Source: Rhodopirellula sp. P2 | GTDB lineage: Bacteria > Planctomycetota > Planctomycetia > Pirellulales > Pirellulaceae | Assembly (NCBI RefSeq): GCF_028768465.1 | Contig: NZ_CP118225.1 | Location: 1,407,001 to 1,471,000, forward strand | DNA length: 64,000 nt | Direction of reading: 5' to 3' | Part shown: positions 36,501-44,243 of the stretch, piece by piece | How the letters are laid out: each line of letters starts with the position of its first letter | Numbering within the stretch: the stretch's first letter is position 1 | Made by a program: the position numbers and the translations under genes | Notes under the pieces: model-generated | The model's database searches: none | The model's input: only the letters and a program-made list of their open reading frames with translations | Told to the model about the DNA's origin: nothing

Positions 36501-39289
36501 AGGAGGAAGCTGACGTTCCTGAATACAGCGAACACTGGCACGTCGGACCTGTCACGCAGGTTGCTGCGGTTCGCGATGGTGAAACGGTTTGGGTTTCGGC
36601 AGCAGTGAATGACTCCGCGCGTGGTCGGGTTGCGGTTTGGAACATGGGACGAGAGCAAGACGAAGCGACCTCCCGCGTCGGTCGTTTCATGCGGCATGAT
36701 TCGGAGGTTTCCGCGGTGTCGGTTTGGATGGAAAATGCCTCCCCCGTGTTCGCAAGCGGCGACACCGATGGACATGTGATCGTTTGGGACCAGGACGATT
36801 TGGTTGATGCGGATCCGAGAAAGAGCATTCAGAGTGCGGTTCAGAATTTGGCCACATCGGGTGCTGCTGTGACCAACAGCAGCCAGGATGATCTGGCATC
36901 GCTGAGCGAAACCACACCGGTTCATCGTGGCGGGGTGCAAGCCATTCGCTACGACAGGACGCTCGATCGCTTGATCACCTCGGGCAAGGACTACGTGGTG
37001 CGGATTTGGAAGCGTGCGGACGCTCCCGGTGAAGCTGAACTTGGACCTTGGGCTCGCGAACGATCTTTGCGAGGCCACGGAGGAGCGGTGAAGTCAGCCG
37101 TGTTTGTTCCCGCGTCGGGTGGGGACGTGCTGTCTTTGGGCGACGACCAAACGCTTCGCTACTGGGACTCGGAAACCGGGCGGTTGGACAGTGGATCGGA
37201 AGAGGATCTCACGTCTGTTTCGGCGGCAGAGGAGCGTGATGTGGTATCGAGTGGTGGGAATGCGTTCGAAACGCCCGCCCATGATGATGAGATCTGGTCG
37301 GCTCGATTCAGTCCCGATGGAACCAAAGTGGTGACGTCCAGTCGAGATCACACCGCGCGCGTGTTGTCGATCGATCCGAGAACGTCCCGCTTCGACACGC
37401 GATGGGCAATTTCAGCGGAGCAACAAGAATCGTCTCCGGAAGACCGGGCAGCGGCAACCGAGGGCATTCTGGAAGAAGGCACCGCGTTTGGCGCGATGTC
37501 CATGCGAATGGACCCTGTGCATCGCCGGTTGTTCCTTGGCAACGCCGACGCGACGGTCCGCATTTGGGACATCGATCGCGGAACCGAACTCGGCAGCGTT
37601 CGCGGCACGGGGCTGAACGATGTGCTGGCGATTTCCAAAGACGGCAGTCTTCTCGCCACCGGTTCCAGTTCCACTGAATCCGATGTTTTGGTTTGGAAGT
37701 TGGATCCGTCAAAGCAAATCTCGCCGCGATTGTTGCATCGTTTCGATGGTCATGAAGAATCGGTTGCGGCGCTGGCGATCTCACCCGATAGCCGTTGGTT
37801 GTTCAGCGGAGATCGAGCGGGCCGAGGCCGAGTCTGGGATTTGCAGTCCGGTGAACCGGTTGGCGAACCGATCGACGATTTGCTTGGGTTCCGCATCAAC
37901 ACGGCGATCTTCTCAGGGGACTCGAACAGCGTGTGGATTGGATCGGACAATCAGTCACTGATGCGTTGGCAATGGTCCGATCGAACTTGGGCGGACCGCT
38001 ATGACACCGCTGGCTTCGTCACGGAATTGGTCGTTTCCCCTGATGGACGGCAGGCGATCACCATCGATCAATCCAAGCGAACTGACCGGACCGTTTCCAA
38101 TGTGACTTGGTGGGATCTTTCCAACGGCCAACAACAGCGATTGCTATCGGAAACGTTCTCACAGGATCAGACCAACGCATTTGGTGGTCGTCCCAACTTT
38201 GGGGGCGTGTCTTTCTCCACCGATGGCAGTTTGGCTCGTTTGATTGTGACTCCGTCGGGTGAGCGTTCCAGTCGCGTTGAAACGTGGGACGTGTCCGGCG
38301 AGATTGGATCGGCGAAGCGAGTGGCAGCGGTCGAGTTGCCAGAACGCATCGGCGAATGCACCGCGGTGGCGTCCTTGCAGGGGGATTGGTTCGTGACCAT
38401 GCATGGCAACGCAGCGTTCCTTTGGGACGGGAGTTCCAACACTCATTTGACGAGCTATCGAGCTCACGGTGCGGTTACGCGAGCCACGTTTGCGGCCGGC
38501 GATCGCCGGGTGATCACGGCCAGTCGCAGTGTCAAGGTTTGGGACGCTGAGACGGGCAAGACGATTGGCAAATTGGAATCGCCTCACGAAGGGACGATTC
38601 GAGCCATCGCGGTTTCGCCGAAGCAGCCGTTCCGATTTGCCACCGGTGGCGACGATTCGCGTGTTCGTGTTTGGGACTTCGATGAAAACGCGGGGACATT
38701 CGAAGCCAGACGGCAATGGAGTGATCCCATGTTGCAGGGAGGAATCTCGTCCCTGGATTTCAATGCGGATGGATCGTGTCTGCTGGCGACAACGAACCAG
38801 GGCGCAGCGACGTTGATGCGGCTCGATGGTGACGCGAAGCTCAATCTGGTGGCGGACCCATCGCTCGGGAAGCTGAACGTTGGCCGTTTCTCAGACGATT
38901 CCAATTGGGTCGCGGTCGGTGGATCGGACAACATCGCGAGAATGTGGAATGTCGGGGATTGGTTGGCAGACCCGCAGGATGGAACCGGTGAAGCCGGACC
39001 TCCCATCCAATTGATTGGCCACGCTGAACCCATTTCAGATGTGGCGGTGCTCACCCATCCGCTTCGATTGTTCACTGCCAGCGAAGATCGTTCGGTGCGA
39101 GTCTGGGATCCGGTCGCCCAGGGAGCCCGGCACGACGAACAAGCCAAGTTCGGACGTGTGTTGCTGGAGCTGCGAGGTCACCAGGACGCCTTGTCTGCGT
39201 TGGATCTGACCGCCGAGGGTGACTTGATGATGACGGCATCGGAAGACGGAACAGTGCGTCTGTGGCCAGCCACGACGGGGGCGGATTGA
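33521..39289 (+). CDS. Transmembrane Ser/Thr protein kinase with WD40 propellers
   Basis: A Hanks-type receptor kinase of 1922 residues. Residues ~10-210 are highly acidic and carry about a dozen TxxD/E motifs (TVPD, TVDE, TVED, TLDE). The kinase domain (about 246-510) has GKGGMGNVFVA (P-loop), AVKII (catalytic Lys) and HRDIKPENVML near 379. Its DFG position reads MDWGIAL, as in other planctomycete WD40 kinases. One membrane helix lies near 634-657 (AVAAMLLFIFVGGAFALV). A KEQ-rich coiled coil follows to about 800, then WD40 blades to the end (e.g. DRTVRVWDL, DYVVRIWKR, DRSVRVWDP). A repeat-derived 15-residue insert sits near residue 891. Topology suggests cytoplasmic kinase and propeller outside the cytoplasm. 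The overlap with the exoprotein gene suggests a shared role. Confidence 0.93.
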   Translation: MTNDRDSQGKPGNSMPDDENFTENDFDLDETVEETEPVQRNDHRGLGETVDQVDLDATLEEAGTLPADPVDDPDATVPDLDKTVDETNLTVEDSDQTLDENDFTVVESGATISDSGAPHSGVNETVVEDSDFDPDATLLESEQTVADANLTLIDETITEGSATVDETDATAGTILADEDIGQTINPRELTSEDVSYWSKLSQEFHTGAATVASFSEIGSAVAGSSLPLRGRQVTTPQESETEASDYRLVRLLGKGGMGNVFVARQGSLDRLIAVKIIKPLEEDKRDALRKQGRLESTENSRRQQFLTEAVITGDLDHPNIVPIHDVAVTGENTLFYAMKRVVGTPWNKVIGEKSRDENLETLIKVADAIAFAHTRGIIHRDIKPENVMLGDFGVVMVMDWGIALALPQFEKLSSITPAKGLGGTPSFMAPEMATGPLEAIGPAADIYLLGATLFMIVTGKAPHHAKNVRECLRAVATNEIRDVDPRYEGELLNIARKAMATRIEDRYASVIEFQEAIREYRSHSESISLASRAADDLKEAEQTRSYTLFSRATFGFEEALHLWDGNQAAREGMAGARLAHASAAHDNKDFDLGLSLLKPDGNLLHESPEHEAMARKLEQAIQDRKVRESRFKFLKRAVAAMLLFIFVGGAFALVTINAKEQEARRQAGIAEQQTRIAKKQEQIALDEKEIANEQRDIAETQRKFAVNQKAAAEKQKALAEERRKDAEEQREIAKKQTKLAKERLVEANENRDRAVREENKAKASEKAAQIAQAEAEYESYVSQIGLAKARVDRNEFSDARRILSELTDGYRQRFPEEPLPWELRWLSATVHQSKAVVSLPVIANELSLAEVPVGGTQRGLITQDDGRLATFSIASGTRLSSLGHSPTSKLHPPAGRVERSEGRAASESPLLIDATWGDPNGGSITTAAMSGSGEQVAIGMLGGQIEIWNGDLSERALRLPRHDGPVSDLEFVDSNTLVSSSTDRTVRVWDLSSKEEADVPEYSEHWHVGPVTQVAAVRDGETVWVSAAVNDSARGRVAVWNMGREQDEATSRVGRFMRHDSEVSAVSVWMENASPVFASGDTDGHVIVWDQDDLVDADPRKSIQSAVQNLATSGAAVTNSSQDDLASLSETTPVHRGGVQAIRYDRTLDRLITSGKDYVVRIWKRADAPGEAELGPWARERSLRGHGGAVKSAVFVPASGGDVLSLGDDQTLRYWDSETGRLDSGSEEDLTSVSAAEERDVVSSGGNAFETPAHDDEIWSARFSPDGTKVVTSSRDHTARVLSIDPRTSRFDTRWAISAEQQESSPEDRAAATEGILEEGTAFGAMSMRMDPVHRRLFLGNADATVRIWDIDRGTELGSVRGTGLNDVLAISKDGSLLATGSSSTESDVLVWKLDPSKQISPRLLHRFDGHEESVAALAISPDSRWLFSGDRAGRGRVWDLQSGEPVGEPIDDLLGFRINTAIFSGDSNSVWIGSDNQSLMRWQWSDRTWADRYDTAGFVTELVVSPDGRQAITIDQSKRTDRTVSNVTWWDLSNGQQQRLLSETFSQDQTNAFGGRPNFGGVSFSTDGSLARLIVTPSGERSSRVETWDVSGEIGSAKRVAAVELPERIGECTAVASLQGDWFVTMHGNAAFLWDGSSNTHLTSYRAHGAVTRATFAAGDRRVITASRSVKVWDAETGKTIGKLESPHEGTIRAIAVSPKQPFRFATGGDDSRVRVWDFDENAGTFEARRQWSDPMLQGGISSLDFNADGSCLLATTNQGAATLMRLDGDAKLNLVADPSLGKLNVGRFSDDSNWVAVGGSDNIARMWNVGDWLADPQDGTGEAGPPIQLIGHAEPISDVAVLTHPLRLFTASEDRSVRVWDPVAQGARHDEQAKFGRVLLELRGHQDALSALDLTAEGDLMMTASEDGTVRLWPATTGAD
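36191..36235 (+). repeat. GC-rich hairpin repeat inserted in frame in the kinase gene
   Basis: CCCTCCC and GGGAGGG form a stem (36194-36209 region) followed by TCGAGCGAAGCGA, the complement of the loop found in the intergenic hairpins at 13285 and 18165. It encodes HPPAGRVERSEGRAA between WD40 blades. The 45-nt length keeps the frame. Confidence 0.65.
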
Positions 39290-39302
39290 TCGTTGATGCG
39301 AA

Positions 39303-41513
39303 TCAACCATCGGCTCGGAAGTGAGTGGCGACCCAATGACGGGTGCGTCCCCACAGTGACGTTGCCTCCACGTGAATCATGACATCGGTTGTCCAGTTGG
39401 ATGGCGGGGCAAAGTCGAACGGTCGGTTGTCAGGATCCAGTGTGATGGTGACTTCGTAGGTCCCATCCTGTTCCGATGGACGCGTGCCCACCTGCGTGAC
39501 GACGCCGTTCCAGGAAGCCCCATGCGGGAAAGATGTGACGGCAGTTTGTCCTTCTCGGACCCACTCAATTTGGGAGGCAGCGATGGGGACCGAGACGTTG
39601 TAAGCCGCGTCTGAAACGATCTGGCAAATCGGAGTTCCGCTGCTGATCCAGGCTCCCCGATTGATCGCTTCAGTTGGTTGCCCACTCCAATCGATTTGAG
39701 ATCGTGATCGCTGCCACGGTGTGATCGGCTTGGGCGTGACCGTCACGATTCGGCCAGCATGTGACGCACGAATTTCTCGATGCTCGGACTCCTTCTGCAC
39801 GGTTGCCAGTTCTTCGAGTTTGGCTTGCAGCGCGAATTCGATGGTTGGGATGTTGGTCGAAGGTTGCTGGTCTGCACGCGAACTGGCCCGGCCCATTCGA
39901 GTTCCTTGGAGCCTGGCTTTCAGTTCTGCAATCTCTCCCTCGAGGCGTTGGGTTTGGAATGCGGATCTCCAGTCAACCAGTTTTGCGACCCGTTCGTTGG
40001 CCTGGATTGGATGTCCCGCCTCAGCAACGGATTCCAGCCGACCCGCAGCCAAAGCAAAGACCTCGGTCTGATGGGCAGGCTGGATTTTCGCGGTGGCATT
40101 CAGACAATGAGGAAGCGGGGTGAAGAGCAACGCCAGCAGCACAGCGGCAACCACGCCAAACATCATTCGAGAGCGACCGCGAGCTGTCACAGGATCCACT
40201 TCGGATGGCGGACGGACAATGGAGGCGGTCCAGGTTTGCAACACGCGGTAGAGGATGATCGCAATGGCGACCAGCCCAACGGCGGTCGCACCGATCGATG
40301 CAAGAAAGTGAAGGACCAACCAACCGATGGTTCCGAAGACCAACAACCGATAGAGCGTGCTGGCAACCGCGAACGTGAGCATTCCGATTGAGTCGCGATC
40401 GTGCTGCATCGCGGTGGGGTGAGATTCGGATTCGTTGCGAATCGAGGAGGCACCCCAGAACCAAGACCGCAATCGCAATTGCAACGCTGCTCGTGAACGC
40501 GAAGCGAGGTTGGGAACGGAAACCGCGTCGGACAACAGGTAGTAGCCGTCGTACCGCATCAAGGGATTGCCGTTGAGGATCAAGGTGTTGACCGAGGTGA
40601 CCATCAGGACAAACAGCAGGATGTTTTGAGGGAGCCCAGGCATCGAATGGGCCCAGGCAATCAGAGCGAGGGATCCCAGAGCACATTCCGTCAAAATTCC
40701 CGCGGCGGAGACGAGCATTCGCTTCCAAGGTTGCGGGATCAACCAAGCGTCACTGACGTCGCAGTACAAGCAAGGGATCCCGAACAGAAGCATCACTCCC
40801 AGTTCGTGGCAGTGACCGCCGAACCATTTGCAGGCGATCGCATGAGCCAATTCGTGGATCAACTTGATGCCCGAAATCACCACTGCCAAAACGATCCACG
40901 TGGAGGGGGATTGCAGCGTCAATGCGCTCTGCTGGACCGCAGGAACCAAGTGTTCCCAGTTTGCAAGCAGAGTGACGCCCGTGAGCACCGCCCATGCGGA
41001 GCCGGCCAGAACAACTGATTGGCGATGTTTCCGAACCAAGGCTCGAGCGCGTTGCACAGGGCGATCGAGCCAGCGATCGGGATCGACGAGGGGAACGCGG
41101 ATTGCCAACGGGTTGCGAAACGCGCGTCGCCAAAAAGAGGCGTCTGGTTCGCGTCGCCGGGTGCCCCATTCACGTTGCGGGGTGCACAGCGAGTTGGTTG
41201 CCGATGCGGCGGTGATCCAAGCGTTGCGATGGGCTTGGTTCACAAAGGCCTCGAAATCCTCCTGCGAAAGTTCGGTGGGAGCGAGCAGACGCTGGCAGTG
41301 TAGGTGAGCTTGTTCGAAGGTTCGATGTCCATCCAGACTTTTTAGAATCGCGAATTCTTGCGCGTTGACCATCCACTGCGCCGAAGCGCGGTCGTTGGAT
41401 CCACGCACGGACACCAGCGGGTCTCGGATGACCCACTGAAACGCTTTGCCGACACGAATCGCACGGCAAAACAGATCCGGTCGCAATCTCGGCTGGATGG
41501 CCGCGGAACTCAT
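39303..41513 (-). CDS. M50 metalloprotease fused to a HlyD-type adaptor, with PqqD-like N-terminus
   Basis: A 736-residue membrane protein. Residues ~30-105 (MVNAQEFAILKSLDGHRTFEQ...) resemble a PqqD-like winged helix. The central part is a site-2-protease-like M50 domain with about eight helices, zinc motif HELAH near residue 220, and the NPLMRYDGYY motif carrying the third ligand. The C-terminal ~250 residues are a HlyD membrane-fusion domain (biotinyl-lipoyl halves AKIQPAHQTEVFALAAGRLESV and HAGRIVTV). The ATG overlaps the upstream stop (ATGA). No ABC transporter is nearby. The combination is typical of an uncharacterised planctomycete export set. It converges on the kinase gene with a 13-bp gap. 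Confidence 0.85.
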   Translation of the reverse strand: MSSAAIQPRLRPDLFCRAIRVGKAFQWVIRDPLVSVRGSNDRASAQWMVNAQEFAILKSLDGHRTFEQAHLHCQRLLAPTELSQEDFEAFVNQAHRNAWITAASATNSLCTPQREWGTRRREPDASFWRRAFRNPLAIRVPLVDPDRWLDRPVQRARALVRKHRQSVVLAGSAWAVLTGVTLLANWEHLVPAVQQSALTLQSPSTWIVLAVVISGIKLIHELAHAIACKWFGGHCHELGVMLLFGIPCLYCDVSDAWLIPQPWKRMLVSAAGILTECALGSLALIAWAHSMPGLPQNILLFVLMVTSVNTLILNGNPLMRYDGYYLLSDAVSVPNLASRSRAALQLRLRSWFWGASSIRNESESHPTAMQHDRDSIGMLTFAVASTLYRLLVFGTIGWLVLHFLASIGATAVGLVAIAIILYRVLQTWTASIVRPPSEVDPVTARGRSRMMFGVVAAVLLALLFTPLPHCLNATAKIQPAHQTEVFALAAGRLESVAEAGHPIQANERVAKLVDWRSAFQTQRLEGEIAELKARLQGTRMGRASSRADQQPSTNIPTIEFALQAKLEELATVQKESEHREIRASHAGRIVTVTPKPITPWQRSRSQIDWSGQPTEAINRGAWISSGTPICQIVSDAAYNVSVPIAASQIEWVREGQTAVTSFPHGASWNGVVTQVGTRPSEQDGTYEVTITLDPDNRPFDFAPPSNWTTDVMIHVEATSLWGRTRHWVATHFRADG

Positions 41514-42634
41514 CGTGTTGTTCCGGAGTGGTTGGGTGGCAGCAACAGCCGGGCTGGCGAACCTGGCAGCACCTTCCCGTCGGTGTTGTCGATTTCGATC
41601 CAGAACCGCGTCTCTTGGGTCAGCGGATCCACTTCGGGGCTGATGAACTTCGCTTCGCCAGGGAGCAGGATCGTCTCGCCGGTGGCAAGTTCGATGCTCA
41701 ACTTCGGTACGGATTCTTTGCGAAGCCAATCGATCCATTGGGCGGGCAGGTAGCCTTCGACTCGCAGTCGATCCAGACGCACCACTCGGGCGATGGCTTC
41801 GCCTGGTTGCACCCAGTCACCGACTCGGTGGGAAACCTCCACCACAATGCCATCGATTGGCGACTTCAATGAATGTTGGGCGACGTTCTCGGTCGCCAGT
41901 TCGAGTTGTTGCTGTTTCAGTTTCTTCTTCAAACGAACAACGTTCTCAGCCGCTTCCGCTTGTCGAACCGCGACCTCGGCCGAGCGGATTTTGGCTTGCA
42001 AAGCTGCCGCCGTGGCTTGGTCGACGGATTGTTCCAACCGAGCGTTCTCTTGTTCGAATCTGGCTTGTTGGGTTTCCAGGGTTCGTTGTTCGTAGGCGAG
42101 TTTGAATTGATCAATTTCGGATTGCGAAACGGCGTCGTTGAAATCCTTTTTCGCATTGACCGCGCGTGTCCATTCACTCTTGGCGACCGCTTCGGCTTTT
42201 TGTGCGGCCAGCACGCGGATGTCGTTTTCAGCCAGACGTTTCTGGATCGCTGCGCCGGCGTCGTGTTCCTTGGCCGCACTCTGTTGTTCTTCGAGGAAAG
42301 CGAGGGCGGCATCGAGGTCCAGGGTTTGTGCCACTTGGAATTCGATGATGGCGAGTTCTTGTTCGGCTGATTGTTGGCGCAGTTTGGCCGCCACATCCTC
42401 CAGGCTTGCCAGCAATCCGCCACGTTGCACCGCGTCACCCTCGGTCACCTGGATGTTGACCAACCGACCGGGAAGCGTGGCAACGACGGCACCTGATTGA
42501 GCCGGAGTGACAATCAAATCGCCAATCCAAGCGGGCTGAGATGATTCGTTGGTGTCAGCCGAATCCGCATCCTGGGCGAATCCCGAGAGCGTGACGACCA
42601 GCGAAAGTCCCGCTGCGATGAGTGCTCGATGCAT
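41510..42634 (-). CDS. HlyD/RND-type periplasmic adaptor protein
   Basis: A 374-residue membrane-fusion protein. The signal peptide is MHRALIAAGLSLVVTLSGFAQ. The first lipoyl half-motif is GRLVNIQVTEGDAVQRGGLLASLED (residues ~58-82), followed by a ~150-residue alpha-helical hairpin rich in Gln, Glu and Ala. The second half is SPIDGIVVEVSHRVGDWVQPGEAIARV, then beta-barrel domains. Such adaptors bridge inner-membrane components to TolC. It overlaps its upstream neighbour (TAATG) and its downstream neighbour (ATGA), so all three minus-strand genes should be translated together. Confidence 0.88.
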   Translation of the reverse strand: MHRALIAAGLSLVVTLSGFAQDADSADTNESSQPAWIGDLIVTPAQSGAVVATLPGRLVNIQVTEGDAVQRGGLLASLEDVAAKLRQQSAEQELAIIEFQVAQTLDLDAALAFLEEQQSAAKEHDAGAAIQKRLAENDIRVLAAQKAEAVAKSEWTRAVNAKKDFNDAVSQSEIDQFKLAYEQRTLETQQARFEQENARLEQSVDQATAAALQAKIRSAEVAVRQAEAAENVVRLKKKLKQQQLELATENVAQHSLKSPIDGIVVEVSHRVGDWVQPGEAIARVVRLDRLRVEGYLPAQWIDWLRKESVPKLSIELATGETILLPGEAKFISPEVDPLTQETRFWIEIDNTDGKVLPGSPARLLLPPNHSGTTR

Positions 42635-44016
42635 TACCAAATCTCCCGAAGGGATTCGAAGAAGGGACGAAAGAGGACGTAGGCCAGACTGCGACGTCCC
42701 GCCTCGACGTCACCCACCACCGTGGAACCCATCGGTTGGTCGCCGACACCCTCGAGCATGCGGGGGACCGTGGCGATCACCTGGATGACAGGTTGTTGTT
42801 TCTCATTGGGATGCACCACGGATGCGACGCGTTGGATCTCGCCGGTCCAGGTGACATCGGGATGGGCTCGCAGACGCAAACGACAGGTCACCGGTTTGCT
42901 TTCGGATTCAGCCTGCAAAACATGTCCAATGTGTTGCTCGGATAGTTCCAGGTCAGCGATCATTCCGGCGGATGACTCCACCACGTCAAACAGCCACTGG
43001 CCTTGGAAGACGTCCCGCCCGACAAGGGATTCTTCCTCGTCCCAGCGGCGGACTTGGCCCGGGACCTCTGATCGGATCGACATCGATGCTTGCACGGACT
43101 GCAGCAGTTTCAGTTGCTTCTCATAGGATCGAATGCGTTCGCGAAGCACCATTTCATGGGTCGACGACTGCAGCCCGCTCGAGTTGGACGCGTTGGGAGC
43201 TGTGGTGCGTCCCGATCGATCGGAGCGGATGGTCCGGCGTCCCGCCAGCTCTGCTTTTGCGGTTGCCAGGTTGCCCGCGACCGTTTGGGTTTGAAGGTCC
43301 AGTTCGTCGCTTTGCAATTCGACCAGCAGGGTGTCTTGGGGGACCTCTTGTCCATCGACGACATGAACGGCGACCACGCGGGCCGCCGTCGGTGCAAACA
43401 GACGTTGTTGGTGGATCGGTTCGAGGCTGCCTTCCACGGGCAGTCGCAAGGGAACTTGGACCACCATCAGAATCAGCGCGACGGCAACGAAGATGGCCGC
43501 CCAAGCGAACCAGGGGAGCCGACGTTTGGGATGCCACGAGGAAGCGTGGATTTGATCGACGGTTTGTTGCAGTGCGGGAGCCAACGAGCCGCTGATGGAT
43601 TGCCAGTCCGCACGCAGTTCGGCGGAGTCGACCGGTTGCGAAGATGAGTCAAAGGTTTCGAGTACCAGGAACGAGGTTGCCTCGGTGGCGTCGTGGGCTC
43701 GCAGTGGCAGGATCAGAATCGTCTGAGCACCCGAGGATTCGCGATATCGATCCAGTTGGTTCTGAAGAATCGTGTCGGAATCGGACTCGGTGGATTCGTG
43801 AATTTGCGAAAGGATGGCCTGCCAATCGCGAACGACGGGCGAGTCGACGTCGATCTCCGATTGCACGGACGAGCCAATCGGAACCCATTGTTGGGCTTGC
43901 CGAGCAAACCACAACGCTCGGTCGGCGCGTGTGTTGGCGACGATGCGATGACACAGTTGATACGGTGTCAATTCATCGGTCGACGCGTGAGTCGAAGGGG
44001 GAATGGAGGCGGTCAT
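42634..44016 (-). CDS. HlyD-type membrane fusion protein with cytoplasmic GAF-like N-terminus
   Basis: A 460-residue protein and first gene of the minus-strand export operon. Residues 1-165 look like a GAF-type sensory domain (VANTRADRALWFARQAQQW..., then TILILPLRAHD). A single membrane helix (WFAWAAIFVAVALILMVVQV) lies near 170-190. The HlyD part follows: APTAARVVAVHVVDGQEVPQ is the lipoyl half, a coiled coil comes next, and ALVG-type barrel segments end the protein. The layout suggests that the adaptor can receive a cytoplasmic signal. The GAF assignment rests on pattern only. Confidence 0.8.
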   Translation of the reverse strand: MTASIPPSTHASTDELTPYQLCHRIVANTRADRALWFARQAQQWVPIGSSVQSEIDVDSPVVRDWQAILSQIHESTESDSDTILQNQLDRYRESSGAQTILILPLRAHDATEATSFLVLETFDSSSQPVDSAELRADWQSISGSLAPALQQTVDQIHASSWHPKRRLPWFAWAAIFVAVALILMVVQVPLRLPVEGSLEPIHQQRLFAPTAARVVAVHVVDGQEVPQDTLLVELQSDELDLQTQTVAGNLATAKAELAGRRTIRSDRSGRTTAPNASNSSGLQSSTHEMVLRERIRSYEKQLKLLQSVQASMSIRSEVPGQVRRWDEEESLVGRDVFQGQWLFDVVESSAGMIADLELSEQHIGHVLQAESESKPVTCRLRLRAHPDVTWTGEIQRVASVVHPNEKQQPVIQVIATVPRMLEGVGDQPMGSTVVGDVEAGRRSLAYVLFRPFFESLREIW

Positions 44017-44130
44017 CGTTGCAATCCAGGGGCGGTTTCACGATTGAAACCGGTTCTCCAGTTTAACTAGCCGCTGCAAAGTCTCAGGTTCGATGTTGGG
44101 GGGCGCCCGGAAACAGCCGCCGCTGCAATT

Positions 44131-44149
44131 GATTGAGATTCACTCAATC
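44131..44149. promoter_or_regulatory. Palindrome in the divergent HlyD-operon / TolC promoter region
   Basis: GATTGAG (44131-44137) and CTCAATC (44143-44149) form a perfect 7-bp inverted repeat with a 5-nt spacer, about 95 bp before the tolC start and 115 bp before the HlyD operon. It could be an operator for both genes. No regulator gene is adjacent. Confidence 0.35.
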
Positions 44150-44243
44150 TCGATGCACCGATCAGTCGAAGAATCCGAGTAGTGCGGGTTGCACCCATTT
44201 TGCTGCCTGCGCTCTCGTTCAAGTGACGCATCAAGAGGGAAAT

